Below are positions 49,798 to 63,737 of a stretch of DNA of 64,000 bases, piece by piece. The stretch comes from Apostichopus japonicus (Eukaryota > Echinodermata > Holothuroidea > Aspidochirotida > Stichopodidae). A program made the position numbers and the translations under genes. The notes under the pieces are model-generated. The model saw nothing but the letters and a program-made list of their open reading frames with translations. It made no database searches and was not told the DNA's origin. The first letter of the stretch is position 1, and the number at the start of each line of letters is the position of its first letter. Location of the stretch: assembly GCF_037975245.1 (NCBI RefSeq), contig NC_092576.1, forward strand, positions 27,479,611-27,543,610. Direction: 5' to 3'.

Positions 49798-50095
49798 CTA
49801 TCTATAAATATATCTATATCTATGTCTATATATATATATCTTTATTTCTATATATATCTATATATATCTAGATAAATATATCTATATATACATATATATC
49901 GATATATATATATCTATATCTATCTATATATATATATATATATCTATATCTATCTACATATATATCTCTCTTTATATATCTCTATCTATGTATATCTCTC
50001 TCTATGTATATCTCTCTATGTATATCTCTCTCCCTCTCTCCACATATCTCTCTCCACATATCTCTCTCCACATATCTCTCTCCTCATATCTCGTC
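49436..50095. repeat. compound TATC/TA microsatellite
   Basis: About 660 bp of interrupted 'tatatc' and TA repeats ending in 'ctctctccacatatctctct' repeats. A (TAA)n plus 'tatatagcgct' LINE-tail-like block is embedded at 49508-49545. The open frames on both strands are artefacts of composition. Confidence 0.95.
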
Positions 50096-51192
50096 TCGTC
50101 TTGGAGGGGGAGTGGAGGGGTGTGCTTTGGTAGTTGGGAGAACACAGCCGTAGAAATTCAATTGCTGTTGTGAAAGATATTTAACTGAAACTCTTTACTT
50201 CAACTAAAGAGTATAATTCTACTGGGGAAGATTTTTTTCGAATGAAACACTCATCAATGTTTCGGAATATGTTGTTTTTCAGAATCGTCAGAAAGAACTT
50301 TGCAATTGTTTTTTCAGCATTCTACATTGATAACCAATGCCGAAAATGTTTAAGCCAAAAGTTCCTACACTGTTCCGTTTCTACATTGGGGCGCGACGAC
50401 TTTTGGACTGGGGTGAGGTGGTGCAAGGGGCTGAGATGTAAAGTCTTCCAGATGATCTAACGGAAGGGGTGTCTCGTTGCCTTTGAAACTTTTGGTACAA
50501 TTGATAGTACTTGTTGCATCCCTTTCCCCGGAAGTATACGTGATTGCGCCGCTCTATCTTTGATATGTTTTACCTCTACTGATGCGCATTAGTCGATTGA
50601 CAACATAACCTCAAAAATGTTTACACCGACAGACAAAACCAGTTAAATTTATTCAGTAATCCGGCAGGTGAGCCCTAGGTACATTCTCTACTTCACCAGT
50701 TGGAGTGTTAACGAAATTGTGGTGAGCGTCCATCTGAAGAATGGGCGATGCTGAGACTTGAGATAGTCCGGGTGGGGAGGATGGGGAAGGGTGGGGAGCA
50801 CTGGGAAATTTTCTTATATGTAAATTACGAAATGTAGCAAAACAAGATATGGAGAGGGAATTTTAACTAATAGGCTTTGTTATCCTTCGTATGCCTGTAG
50901 CTGCCTGCTGCCTGTAGCTGAAATTTAACTGTATATGAACTTGGGAATTCTACCAAAGTACGAAAGACATCGGCAAAATTAACCTATTCTTAGAACCTAT
51001 TTCTGTACAAGATCAAAATGTGATCATGACTAAAACTCTTACAAGCGAACTTGTATCGGAAACGAACAGTAAAGTGAAATCGTAAACTGCCTAAGTGGTC
51101 AAAAAAGTGTTGTATAGCCATTTTAACAGCAGTTTAACCCAATTCGACATTATGACGTCACACACGTCTCCGATTTCAAGTTGTGTTACTAC

Positions 51193-51280
<88 letters not shown>

Positions 51281-52401
51281 CGCTGTTGCTCCATTCATTC
51301 TCGTCATCTCTCCTATTCATATCTCCCAGTATAGTCAATATTGTTTTTATCCTGTCTTACGCAAAGTTGAATACATTAAAAGTCATAAATTCGTCCCTTC
51401 TTTTGTTTATCGATCATGCGTCGATACAAGATACATTATTTTCCTTTTTAAGCCTAATATAAGCATATTTCGTGTCGGCTATATACACAGAGTCCGAGAT
51501 GACCGTACGATTGTACTCAGCTCATACTTGATTAAAATGGTATGCATATATTTTATGATATATTCTCAGTGCTATGCGTGTATTTCTATGAATTATTTTC
51601 AGTGGTTTGCGTGTATTTCCATTATCGACAGACGTTGTTTCTTAAACAGCCTAGTCAAACCTGCACCCAGTTGGGACAAGTTTTAACTATACTGTTCTTC
51701 ACATCCCGCTTCAGAACACTGATAGTGTCAGTATGAACAGTGTCAATATCATGTCTCTATCAGATAAAGGTTAGGAACTGTTTATACTGTCAATACGAGT
51801 GCTTTGAAGTATGATAAGGTGGGACAGTGTAAGAGGTATTAGCATTAGAACACTGTTCCAACTGGCTGAAACATTTTAACATATAGTTACAAATGGTATG
51901 CGTCTATTTCTATTTAAGTGATTCAGACAAGCGTTATGAACCTGACTGAGTTTAACGACTCTACTTTAAGTTCTAGGGACACTTTTGAACAACTTTGTCC
52001 TTATCACACTAATATGCATTAGAAATCATGAAAACAGCTGCAACTCCCATCAAAATCCATCAAAGATTGACCATTTTAAATTATTTTCTTAATTCTAGTT
52101 TTATTTTTGAATAAACATTAGCTAATTACGAACATTGATGATGTTAAAGTAGTGATGGCCTATTTTTCTGTTATATCGTTCCTTTGTTTTTATAACCTTC
52201 ATTTCAAGGACACTTAACACAGGTTTGTGGCCTAAAACGATTTTGTTAGTTATTTTTTTTATTGTCTTCTTTGACAAGAGAAACATCACATTATTCATAT
52301 GATATATGTGTGCTTAAGTTGTAATTAGGCTTACTAAAATAAGTAATTCTGATGAGCACAACACTTCACGTCATAGTTTGAACATATTTAATGATTTTCC
52401 C
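50096..52401. other. non-coding interval with one (TA)n tract
   Basis: No gene or recognisable element was found except a pure TA run at about 51191-51278. Open frames that read through the TA run are not supported. 51300-51690 is open in one frame downstream of the run but shows no domain or splice context. Confidence 0.5.
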
Positions 52402-52656
52402 AGATTTATTAATAACTTCCAAAATGCGTATAACTTTGACACTAAAGGAGCTTTTCGAAACATTTCAGCAGAATCTGAATGAGATTATCACACACAACAA
52501 ATATACTGAATATATGGCAAAGTGGCTAGAAATCCATAGTACTTTAATTCAAGTAATGTATTTCTATGCCGACGCGGTTGAGGCAGACCTTACAGACACT
52601 GTCCAATCTAATGATCAAGGATGTTATAACGATGGCAACACGACGGGAAGCTGCTG
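52402..52656 (+). CDS. possible internal exon of an unknown protein (tentative)
   Basis: An acceptor-like 'gattttcccag' (ending 52403) and a strong donor 'gctgct|gtaagt' (near 52655) bound an open frame. It encodes an amphipathic helical stretch (LKELFETFQQNLNEIITHNK, then KWLEIHSTLIQVMYFYADAV), followed by acidic residues and cysteines (GCYNDGNTTGSC). No family is recognised and no partner exon was found. Confidence 0.3.
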
Positions 52657-53404
52657 TAAGTTTCAGTAACAATGTATATCTTAATTAAGTGTTATGTAAC
52701 CCACTTATTCACCTACCCTATTACGTAATATAAGGTACCATTCAAGTCTCCGAGTCTTCCGATTGTTACGATCCCAGATGCACTCACGCATTCTACATAA
52801 CTGGAACTCGCCAACAAAGTGTTTCGCAGACTTCGTGAATATTCATAGCCTACTGGAACATTCCTTTACACTCCGGGTATAAAAGCCGCAGACGCCCGTA
52901 TAAAAAGTCTCACTTTTAAAGAAGAAAACAAAACAATGAAGAGTTACATAATTGAAACATAAGGGGTCTGGGGCTGAGAGCGGATCAGTCGTTTGGTAGT
53001 TTGGTTTTCGTGCCCAGGTTCTTTCCTGAGTGACTTTTTCTTAAAAAGTATATAAAAGTATATTGGTCAAAATCCTACCTCCAATCAGTTCCGTCACCAG
53101 AAATCCTGTATAAAGTAGTAGGACGGTAAAAGGGGGCAAGCCTTTTTTATGTTGAGAGGGGAAGGTGGACAGGTTTGGAATTGCAAAACCGTACCCTTCG
53201 TGAAGTGCACGTCACGAGAGAACCTGGGGGGGGGGGTGTTAGGGAGCACGTTCTTCCCTCTTCTCCCTCCTCACGCTTCATCGATGAACCTCATTGCTAA
53301 GTTGTGAATATTTTCATTTCTAATACAAAAATTAGTTTCTAAATTTGTCTTACATTATAACCATTATTCAAGAATGATGTTGATCGATCTCGAGACAGAC
53401 TTTA

Positions 53405-53935
53405 ACGGCAACCTGGTATATTATTTACAACTGTACACTGTTATTGACTGGGAATTAATCCCCCTGAGCCACCCCCCCCCCCCGAGGCTCCAGCACTTTT
53501 AGATAACGCTAGTTTACAAAAAAAAAAGGCATTTCATGTTATTTGCTGGTTATCTTACAAATTATATTTTCTTTAGTTTGCTAACTATTTGAATTTTCCC
53601 TCTTTTCTTACGTGTACTTTGTAAATAAGTTGCTTAACCTTTCTTTTCTTCCTACATTAGGCTTTTGTTATTCCCCTTACTTAGTTGACAAGGATTTGTA
53701 AGACATCATGACCAAAAATACCAATAATGGTAACTTGATATATAAATACAACTGTACACTGTCGTTGACTGGGAATTGATGCACCTGAGCCCCCCCCCCC
53801 ACCTTCCCGCGGCTCCAGCACTTTTAGTTAACGTTAGTTTAAAAGAATACATTTCATGTTATTTGTTGGTTATCTTACTTAGTATATTTTCTTCAGTTAG
53901 CTACTAATTAGAATTTCCCGTCTCATTGTAGCAAT
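53405..53935. repeat. tandem duplication, two copies of about 205 bp
   Basis: 53405-53615 and 53730-53935 share 'acaactgtacactgt', 'gactgggaatt', a C-tract, 'ggctccagcacttttag' and 'catttcatgttatttg'. They differ by scattered substitutions and C-tract length. No coding capacity was seen. Confidence 0.85.
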
Positions 53936-56109
53936 ATATTTATAGAACCGTGTTAATAAGAAGTCAATTAAGAAATATAATAATAATACTGATTTTGGTT
54001 TGTATGGAACTCTCTGAACTCTCACAAGTAAATCAACAGCTGATCATTTCGGTGTATGAAAATACGTTCCCAACCCCCCTGCAGGGGACAGAGACAGGAG
54101 ACACATAAATTGAAAGAATTGTTTTAGTTCCTTCTACATTGAGGGACCTCTGGAATACTCATTACATGCCTATTATAACAGAACAAGGGTGTGGGGGGGG
54201 GGGCGGCTCATCGTCCTCTTCACTCGAAACCGCACCTATTATATCAGAGGGCACTCTAGTTTACTTGTTAGAGTAAGAAAGAATTATATTAGCAACAACA
54301 AGAAGCCAGGATACTTGCTATATTAAAACATCAAAGAAAAGAAGAAAAATTTTCTGTATCACTTGATAAATACTAGGCTGAACTTGGGTGGTTTCTTTAT
54401 CCCCCACACCCCACACCCCGCCTGACGCCACATCTTTTCTTCCACCCGGGGGCACTAAAGGAAACTAGTTATATTATAATAATAACAAGGATTATCTGTA
54501 TCACTTTGATACGTACGTGGTTGTCCAGGGGCCTTCCATGATACTTGTTATAGGCCATTTGTAACATTAAAGTGTAGGGTACTGATATTATTGTAAAATC
54601 AATAAACATGGTTGTTAGCTCTGAATTGGGAGTGTTCCGAACGAACCCTTTCCCTCCGTCCCTCTCTACCCCATCCTTCTATCCGGGACCGTCCAGGATA
54701 CCATATTAATGGAAAAGGAGGAGTCGGATGGCCTCTTTACCTTACAATTGACATTTGAGCGAGAACAGCTGTGAACATCAATTAGATAAGGTAATACAAG
54801 GAAGTGAAAGCTATATTCAGTCAAGATGTTGAATCAATGCAACTCCGTAGTACTTTGTGGTATCTCCGCTTCTAGTGAGGTTAGGGGATGTCCCTTACTA
54901 TCTATTTTTAGGCTACTAGAGTGTATAAAATGTGATGGATTTATTTGGGGGACGAGCAGAATCACTTGAGAGTAATTTGATGAAATATCAGAAGATAAAA
55001 ATACCAAAGCAGAGAGAAGCACGGATCATCCAGATTTGAGACCATTGTATGAAAAAGTATATGCAATCAACATGAACATTATCCAGTATATGGTAAGTCA
55101 TATTATTTATATATAATTATTATATAATATGGTATGGTAATACTGGTGAATTAGGTCTATACTATTTGATACAAAATAAAGTACAGTTATTTATATTTCA
55201 TAACAGTTTGACTGTAATCAAGTTTGGTTTAAGACAATCCCCAAAATCCGATTTCATTTCTTTCTATGTGAGTCATTGCTACTTTCTGTAGTTGGACGAA
55301 AACACAATGGAACGAAATTATAAAAGTACACAACACTTACATTAGCTTCATTTCATTTATAAAACCAAAACATTTAAGATGGTATTTACTGCGTCATGAA
55401 TTTCAATCTTATCTTGAAAAGTCTTCGAAATTTTTTGGTTAAATGGATTAGGCAGGTGAAGCATTTGTTTGACAATGATAATCGTCCATTGTCAATACTG
55501 CGTTGCAAAGAGACTGTTACATCTGTTTTGGGATTGCCCTATTAAACCGAACTTCATTTTAGATGTGGAGCAAGCTAGGTTCGGCAGTCAGTTTATATTT
55601 TCGAAGACTGAAATATGCTTGAAGTATCAATTTTCTGTGAATCATCCATATCATTTCTTAATTTTTCATCTCAAGTACTTCATCTTCAGTAAAAAAATTA
55701 CAAACACGGAAATTAGATGCAGAGATTTTTCCTATCAGTTAAAATTTGCTATTTAAACTTAAGAAAGAACTCAAGCAAAGAGGCAAAGCTTTTTATTTCT
55801 CACGAGCAGTAAAAAGACTCATTTAGTATTGCACTATATTGTTCCGTAAATTACGATGAATGATTGTTTTATTTTGAATATATGTACTTGTAAATGATTA
55901 AATCATTACTTGTAAAATATCTTTGACCTTATTGTATTCAAATATGTACGAATTGGCCCAACAATGTTACCAATAAAGTTACCAAGCGTGGTTATCCCAC
56001 CACCCTAAAAAAAAAACACGTATAAACATTAGCAATGGTAAAAAAAACACGCATATAGTTTCTGTTCACTTCAAGCAAAACCAAATGAAACCAATTTCAT
56101 TCAGACAAC
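53936..56109. other. non-coding interval upstream of the IL-17-like gene
   Basis: AT-rich with poly-C and poly-G tracts; small open frames (for example 55469-55756) have no domain or convincing splice context. The IL-17-like promoter should lie at the right end, but no specific element could be supported. Confidence 0.5.
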
Positions 56110-59100
56110 ATGTTACCTTTCCAGCAAATATTGGCAGCCGTATTCGTGGTGATGATCTCTATGACGTCTGCGTTTGTCGTGAAACAGACAAAGGAAACAA
56201 CAAGGACGACCACAGGATCAATACCATCCAACCATGTAATGGCTGAAAGTGTTTCTACGTCCACTGAACTTAAGTACGACAATATCGAGGGAAAGTCCCC
56301 ATTTTCATCAATTTCCGGGGCATATCAAGAAGGATATGATAGAAAACTGGTAGACCAGTTGCTACTAGCGAACAGTGTACCTGGTAAGCAGGGTGAAATG
56401 TTCAACGAAGACAATCAAAAGGTGTTACATGAAGGCCTGGAACTCGTCGATAAAGCCACCAGTGTTCTGGAAGAGTATCGTGATATGAAGAAAAGGTCTA
56501 CAACATGCCAGAATCCAACAGATCGGGATCTTGAGAAACAGCTATTGATAGCTAAAATATTTGAGACAATGGACGTTGCAGGGACATGGGAAGGTTCAAA
56601 ATACGATGTTAATGCAGATAATTACGTACCAACGAATCCAACAACTAATATGGCCTTAAATAGAAGAACAGCCTGTCCATGGATGTATGACTCAGATGAA
56701 AATGAAGACAGGTAAGACTGACAAACTGCTCGTCCCATTTTCGCATTGTGTCTTTTCTTTACAATCGCTTCTAGGCGAGTTGGTAGAAGTTGGAATACAA
56801 CAAAATCAGATGAAAGCATCCAACTTATTGATTGTAACATCCTGTAGATATTTGGTAGCTGTCTACTATACGTAATACGTTGCAAGATGATAATATACAG
56901 CAGTAAAACATACATCACAGTCCGGTTACTGTGACGCTATCAAGGTTTATTCGATTTGAAATTTAAATAAATATCTTTCCTTTTATAATCGTGCTGTATT
57001 CAAACTTGTTCGAAAAATTGGAAACTTTGCTCAATTATAGTGTGGCATTTAGTGAGTTCAGTTTCACAATTATATCCGTCGCTGAATAAAAGATTCAAAC
57101 ACGACAAATTTAACGTAAACACACATTTTAAACCATTTGCCAAATTTTGGTATATCTAACTATTATAGTAAAGTGCCAGATAATATCATGACAAAGTGTA
57201 TTTTTTATCCTTCCTTGAAACATGCAGTCAATGTAGCTATGGTCCTTCGTAATGAGGATGTTGTCCTCACCTGTAGTAAGTAAAATCCAAGTCGGAACAT
57301 TCTTTATACAGAATAAACATCTACATGATATCATTTGCCTCAGGAGATCTTGAATATGTTGTCACTATCAAGGCGAATGTATGATACGTCATAAATGACG
57401 TCATTAACCTGTTGACATAAATACATTTCAATAGCATTACAGAGAGCAAGCGGTGTCTGATGTATGAAGTATTTATACATATTTTTAAAGTAAATCAATG
57501 TAAGTCTGTGTAAAAAAGAACTTCTCTTTATAGAAAATTTCAGAAATTACGCCTTAATTATAGTGCATACCGTTATATCTATAAAACAGATAACTGGAAT
57601 TATATGTGAACAAAATACTTCAACACCAACATTTCCCATCATTATATAACAAGAAGTATTACAATCAGCATTGCTATTAAACGTAGTTCAAGAAATCCGA
57701 TTTACAGCAGTACAAGTCACAGATTTGAACTAAATTGTTGAAATAAGACTAAATATTACCGGCATTAGTCATTTAGATCCGGAGTTAAGAAAAGCACAAC
57801 TTAACCCTTTTTGGAAACCTTTTTTGTTAAAACGGAGGAAATAAAGATTGATTCTAATATTGTAATATCGGAAATAGCAGGTAGAATATCGAAGACACCA
57901 GAGGTCTCTCAAACGGGAAGGATATTGATGTCAATAACTTCCTTTTTAGCAATAATTAAACGACCATGGATATGACCTAGTTACGTATGGCGTTTGTGTT
58001 AAGACGTATGATATGTTGCCATGTTGATAAAACTGACTGGATTTGCGTTTGTAAGGAGACAGATGCGCAAAATAAGTGATACATTTGGTTGGTTTAGTGA
58101 ATGTTCATCTCGACAAACACATGAAGTAGAATTGCTTATAAAATTGTAATATTGATTAGGAGATAAAAGAAGCCTTTCGGAAAGGGGATAAGTCTGACAA
58201 GCGGTAGTAAATCATGTCAATAAAAAAAAATTGCGCGTGTACATCAATAGCCTACTGTAGACCTATGTAATGTTGAGACAGTTGGTTGCAATAGGGATCG
58301 AAAACGCGGAGTCTGTTTCATCGCAACCAATACATATGCGCAGTTACAAGCTATATCCGTTAGCTTGTATCAAAATGTCACGACAGCTATAAAGTAACTT
58401 CCTAATGACAGACATGGACTTCTAAAATACTTCGAATTTTGCTCGCGCATGCGTCCGAAAGATATTTTGGTTCGACGTATCTATGAGCACTAAGACGAGA
58501 TTCCATTCCTTTTTCCTCCCATGGCCATGGTTGTGTGATTATTCACTACACAATAGTTATATCGATTGTATCATTATGAATCATTAGGTCGTTATTAAAG
58601 TGGAATGCATGATAAGTTTTTATGATATTACGGTCACGGAGAGTGTCACTGCTAAGTGCACTTTCACCACGCGCTAAAAAAACCTCATTGCTATATTTGA
58701 TATCCCTAAATCTAACTTGATGACTAATGTGGATAAAATCAGGACTGATATCTTTTTGTGTTCATTTTCTACCTTTCAGGTATCCTAGAATAATAGCATA
58801 TGCGAAGTGTAAATGTACAAAATGCGTACACCATGAAGTACATAATTGCCGACAACTTACGGTTGATGAAGTGGTACTAATGAAAGACGGAACATGCGAT
58901 GAGGGGAATTATTTTAAGTAAGTATGACTCTTACGTCCACACAAAATCAGTGGTAATAACAAAATGTATTAAACGGTCATAGGTAATTTGTAAGGAACGC
59001 CAGTCAAACACGTTACACATATGAAATACATATTTTATGTTTTATATGAGCGTATTAGAAATAACATCAAATTAAGGCAGCGTAAAATTGTCATCAAGAA

Positions 59101-59708
59101 ATAATAGATTTATTGGGATTACACATATCCTCAGTTCTTACTGTAATCCTACTAGCCCATGCTACCGATCTACCAGCACGATCCACATTTTACTTTGGGT
59201 ACAAAACTTTACGATATGAAGTAGTTACTTTGTCCTCTGTCTGTATGGGTTGTTACAATCTGACGTATCGGCATGTCACGGTTGTTACTGATGTGTTATA
59301 TGATAAATAAATATTGTTATGTAAATAATGAAACTTGACTGTCAAGAAGAATACAAAGAAGGATGGAACAACTTTTTTCCTATTTCTCTTTCTTGTTCAT
59401 CGCATTGAGATCATCCTAAAATTGATGAGCTATATATGAACTGTATTATTATTATCATTTATTATTAACATTTAATGTAATTGCAATATGGTATCAACTC
59501 TTCAAGCGGTTGTTTTACAAACACTACATATACATACTAACATTACTGAATCAGTGAGTTACATGCATAATTCTGTAACTCATGTTTGTTTCTTATAATT
59601 ATACATATTATATCATTGACCCTTTCTTCACGTTACTTTTCCAGGTACACAGCGGCTCAAATCAAGATCCCCGTCGCATGTGCCTGTTCCAGAACATCGT
59701 TTAGCTAA
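56110..59708 (+). CDS. IL-17-family cytokine, complete, three exons
   Basis: Exons 56110-56711, 58780-58917 and 59645-59708 join in phase (acag|gtaag to tttcag|g; ttaa|gtaag to ccag|g) into 267 residues. IL-17 proteins are secreted cystine-knot cytokines that signal through IL-17 receptors in innate immunity. The start at 56110 gives a signal peptide (MLPFQQILAAVFVVMISM). Residues about 25-180 are a long, polar region with no recognised domain. The IL-17 fold is C-terminal: RRTACPWMYDSD, then RYPRIIAYAKCKCTKC, an HNC-...-GTC segment, and IKIPVACACSR, matching the family's CPW, RYP-EA-C-C-C and IPV-C-C signatures. Family members are usually 150-200 residues with a shorter N-terminal part, so the extension is unusual. 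The subtype cannot be named. Confidence 0.9.
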
Positions 59709-62661
59709 TTGGTTTCTTGCAAATCATTTTTCTAACAATTTTTAAGAACTGAAATCGTCTTAATTTACTGTTCAGGTATTGTTATTTCAAAAAGCAATAT
59801 CCTTGTAAAGCCTATGTTAATGTCTCTCAACGTTGGGTTTCTGATACCTCTATAGGGTTTTGTGAAAGGTTTTTGAGGTTCTATGGAAGAGTGGGTTTAT
59901 TTTATTTAGGAGGTAAGATGGGGGTGACTATACGTATGGAAAATTGGACTCCGTAAAGTCGAAAGGGTCAGTCCACATTTATTGACTTGTTTGCTCTGTC
60001 AGAACAGTCCTTGGAATCGAACAAGGCTTAGGATCTATATGGCATTTATGTTGTCATATTTAAATTTAATTGATGTTACAAATTATATATCTCGTGAAGG
60101 GATAGCAACAGTTTCATATATTCTATGATTAATATTAAGGTGAGTATGCAGTATCTGCAACACTATTCAATGTATTCCTTCTAGTTGAAAACACTTATGT
60201 TTCTTAGCTCTGCCTTTCATTTTTGGTCATCTTAGCAAATCAATGTGGATTGTAAATAATATACTTTTTATAACATTATTAATTAATTGAAAATACGCAT
60301 AAATTCCATGCATCAAGTTTCACGAATCAAGGATATGTTTTATTTATTAACAATGACACGCGACAAACACTTCACTGTTTTCATATAAGCATGTGTAACT
60401 GGATTTTAAAATGTATTGTTAAATTAACCCTAAATTAATACTTAAACTGTTAATATTTTTTGGATCAAACATAGTCGATTGTTATTGTAACCAAATACCA
60501 TGTTCTGCAGCAATGAAGTATTTGAAATGATTAATCAGGTATTGTAATATTCAAAGAAATTCCAATTATATGCATGCTCGTTTTTATTATGATTAGTAGG
60601 CGGTACCTGAAACAGCAATTAATTTTAAGAAATAACATCGACTTTTTAATCCAAAAGAAAAACGATAAAAAGTAGATAGGCTTTAAATTGATAGCCCCAC
60701 ATTCAAGATAGTTTATCAGACTAGTACATATCTTTTGCATTTTATATTATACGATACCAGCTAATATATAAACATTTCTTATACAAATTATAAATTTTCA
60801 TCTCTTATTAATATGGTACAAATTCTTTATATTTCTTACGTAAGATATTTGTTACAAACTAATCTTTGCTTTTATATGTTATTTATCACACAAAATACAT
60901 ACAATATAGTCTTTCATTTAATTGCGGTGTTTCAATTTCTACTTTATTACATTTAACATATAATTACTATATTTTGATGAAAAATATGTTGTGTAGCTTG
61001 TAAACATTACTCCGTGATTGTTGTCAGAGTTCTCGTCCAATCGTCCCTCTTCTGTGAAAGGAATAGGACAACTTCACGCACACGCGCGTGGATGCAGGGT
61101 GTATGAGGGTAAAAAAGTTTGCTCTCAGAGTGCAACCCCACACTCCCCTATATAGATGTTGGCCCAGAGCCTCACTCCTCCGTTTTAAGATCGTAGATTT
61201 CCGCTATATGACCTATTCAGCTGACCACAAGATATAGCATTTGTAATGAAAACTCTAAATAGGGCAGATTAATCCACAAATAATAAACATAACATTGTCG
61301 AAATTTCTACAGTTTGAAACAGCATTCCCGAGAACTAGTTCCCGAAAGGAGGCGATTGTACCCCGTACTGCAGTTGTCAAGTAGTAGTGTTAAAGTATGT
61401 TGAAAGTAGTTCTTTTGAGATTCAGCTTTAGGTTTCACTAATAAGTTGGTTAGCATCATGTTTGATCTCTAGAGTAAGGCAAAATATATCACCAACAGAA
61501 TGCTTTTTTTAAAATCGTTAGAAAGTTGGTGTCACATTAGTTTCTGGAACTGCTTCCTCCTTCCAGAGTAATCTCTTAATAGATTCGAGGTGTTCGATGA
61601 AGTTGTTGTCTGAGCATTGTTTGTTCCCTCTAAAAGATTCAATAATCTGAGGGACAAGGACCGTATATATTTGTATGCGGATAATAATACCAAAACCATT
61701 CACCAGTTATCAGAGATAACGAGATTTCAGTATAAAATTAGCATAAACTTTATATTGATACAGAAAATTTATACTCATATATATAAATATCATACTAATA
61801 AACATATATATATATATAGGCTATATATATAGGCCATATACATATATATATATATATATTTTATTATTTATTAGTATAAAGAATATACTAATATAACATA
61901 TGGATATATTATATGTATAAGCATAAACTGTATTATTTCAAAGGTGATTGGAGGACACGAACATCCGCTTACCTCAGTTTCGTATCGACAAATCAAGCTA
62001 TATAAGTTGTATCTTGTTAAATCCAGATCCAATGTATTTTCAAAGGTCTGTATTGGGGAGAAAAGTATGCACATATGCAAATTAAGTGTGTAGATATTTG
62101 CTATTGTACAATCTAAATAAAGTTATAATCAAAGAAAGCCTGTGTGATTGTTTACTGGTCGTGTTGCTATTTTCGCCGTTGTGTTTTGGTCAGGCTAAGC
62201 ACGTGGCGTTGTACGCACTACTATAGCTTTTTCATTGCTAATGGAAAGAGTTTTTCGCTGTTTTTTAGTTAACTTAATGTGCTTCATACATATCCCGCCT
62301 AAGCCGAACGGATGATATCGCAACGAGGGTTATGCTTAAAAAGTATCGACGGAAAGTCCATCGTCATAGACGGTTTGGCCCTGTATCCCGATTGATGGGA
62401 ATCACGTCACTTTAAAATAAAGTAGACATTTGTCGAAAGAATTAAAGGCACGTGGTTTAATCGATATTTAACTGTAATTTGCACAGTAATTATACTTAGT
62501 GAAAATCTACAGAACACGAAGAATAGAGGAATGCAGGTGTTAGTGCTATGTACAATGTTAATATATCAATACATATATACCAAAGGACTCAAGCAGTGAT
62601 TATCTCCTTAATGCAAAACTTTACTTTACAGTTATTGCATAATAATATGTAGTAAATTGTC
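59709..62661. other. intergenic region between IL-17-like and right plexin genes
   Basis: AT-rich sequence without a recognised gene. A dispersed repeat lies at about 61425-61500 (matching 48140-48225) and TA runs at 61786-61860. The two flanking genes converge, so both 3' UTRs should lie here. Confidence 0.5.
61425..61500. repeat. dispersed repeat, second copy
   Basis: Contains 'gcatcatgtttgatctctag' and 'gcaaaatatatcaccaa', matching 48140-48225. It is probably a fragment of one transposon family. Confidence 0.7.
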
Positions 62662-63737
62662 CTATTTCCCTCTCCCCGTCCACCCCATAAAACTATTACG
62701 TCTAAGTTTATTGTACGTTATGAATACCTCTTTCACCTCACTGTTGACAGACAGTATGTCCTCGTTATTGAGACTTTCCATATCCTGAACTAGGCTGTAA
62801 TATTTATCAAGTTTCGTGGAGTATTCAGGTAACAGATGTGCGTATAAATTTCTGCTGTAGGATGCATCCTTGAAATAAAAGAAAAACAAAGTAAATTATG
62901 CTTTCATTCATGTAATCTTTTACGGCATATCTCTCTCTCTCTGTCTGTCTGTCTATCTATATATATATATATATCATTAGTTTCATGCGACCGCAATTGA
63001 AAATCCATTGTGCGATGTTTCTATAATTTCCAACTTCTCTATGTTAGTAACTCTGTTTATGTATGATTTCACAATTCATAGCATTGATATTGATGCTACA
63101 TTTTACTTTCATTTAATGTATACAAGATATGAATGTATAGTAGACACGAAAATACAATAGGAAGCAGAATTACAGAATAAGACACAAAGTAAATGTTTAT
63201 ATCTAGACAGAGGTGAGATTCCTTCAATGTCTTCATTATGTTATATTTATGCTATTTTATTCTAGATTTAATTTATTCATTCATTTGATTTTGTTTTTAT
63301 TACATTTAGAGTACAAAGAGTTGGTATGAAGAGTACACAGTATAGGCAATATGAAAGGTAGTTTACTAATAACACTTGAGAGCTTAAAAAGTAAAATACT
63401 CCCCGAATGAAAAACACAAAAGAAAATGAAGCAAAGAAACTATACTTAAATAATCAACGCTTAAACAACATCCCACCGTACCACCTCCACCAATTTGTGA
63501 ACATCATGCTGATTTTGTTTTGGCCCTTAGATAGTATAACCGACAAGTGCTGATGAATAGTATTCGACCAAACTAGCCATAAAACTCACATCTGGTATTT
63601 CGTCTCTTCTGAGGCAAACATCGTGAAGAATTTGGACAAGAGTCTGAAGACAGGCCTTGACATAGTAACAATCCTGGATATCATACATTAAGGCAGGGTT
63701 ATTCAGGATAAATGTCCACAAACCCCTTGGCAACCTT
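62662..63737 (-). CDS. plexin-family receptor, last two exons (continues off right edge)
   Basis: The exons are about 63737-63590 and 62868-62662, joined at phase 0 (ccagat|gtgagt to tttcaag|gatgca) and ending at TAG. The first encodes RRLPRGLWTFILNNPALMYD and KACLQTLVQILHDVC, matching the plexin RasGAP domain's conserved LPLRFW-NPQFVFDI and DACLSVVAQTFMDSC segment. The second encodes the C-terminal helices around LLPEYSTKLDKYYSLVQDME and EVFITYNKLRR, like the family's YYADI and ALHEIYSYI segments. In plexins this GAP acts on Rap-type GTPases at the membrane; the catalytic arginines lie in earlier exons outside the window. The loop between the two segments is shorter than in vertebrate plexins. 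The upstream acceptor could be either of two AGs three bases apart. Confidence 0.82.
62925..62975. repeat. CT/TCTG then TA microsatellite in a plexin intron
   Basis: 'ctctctctctctgtctgtctg' followed by (TA)n, in the last intron of the right plexin gene. Confidence 0.9.
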
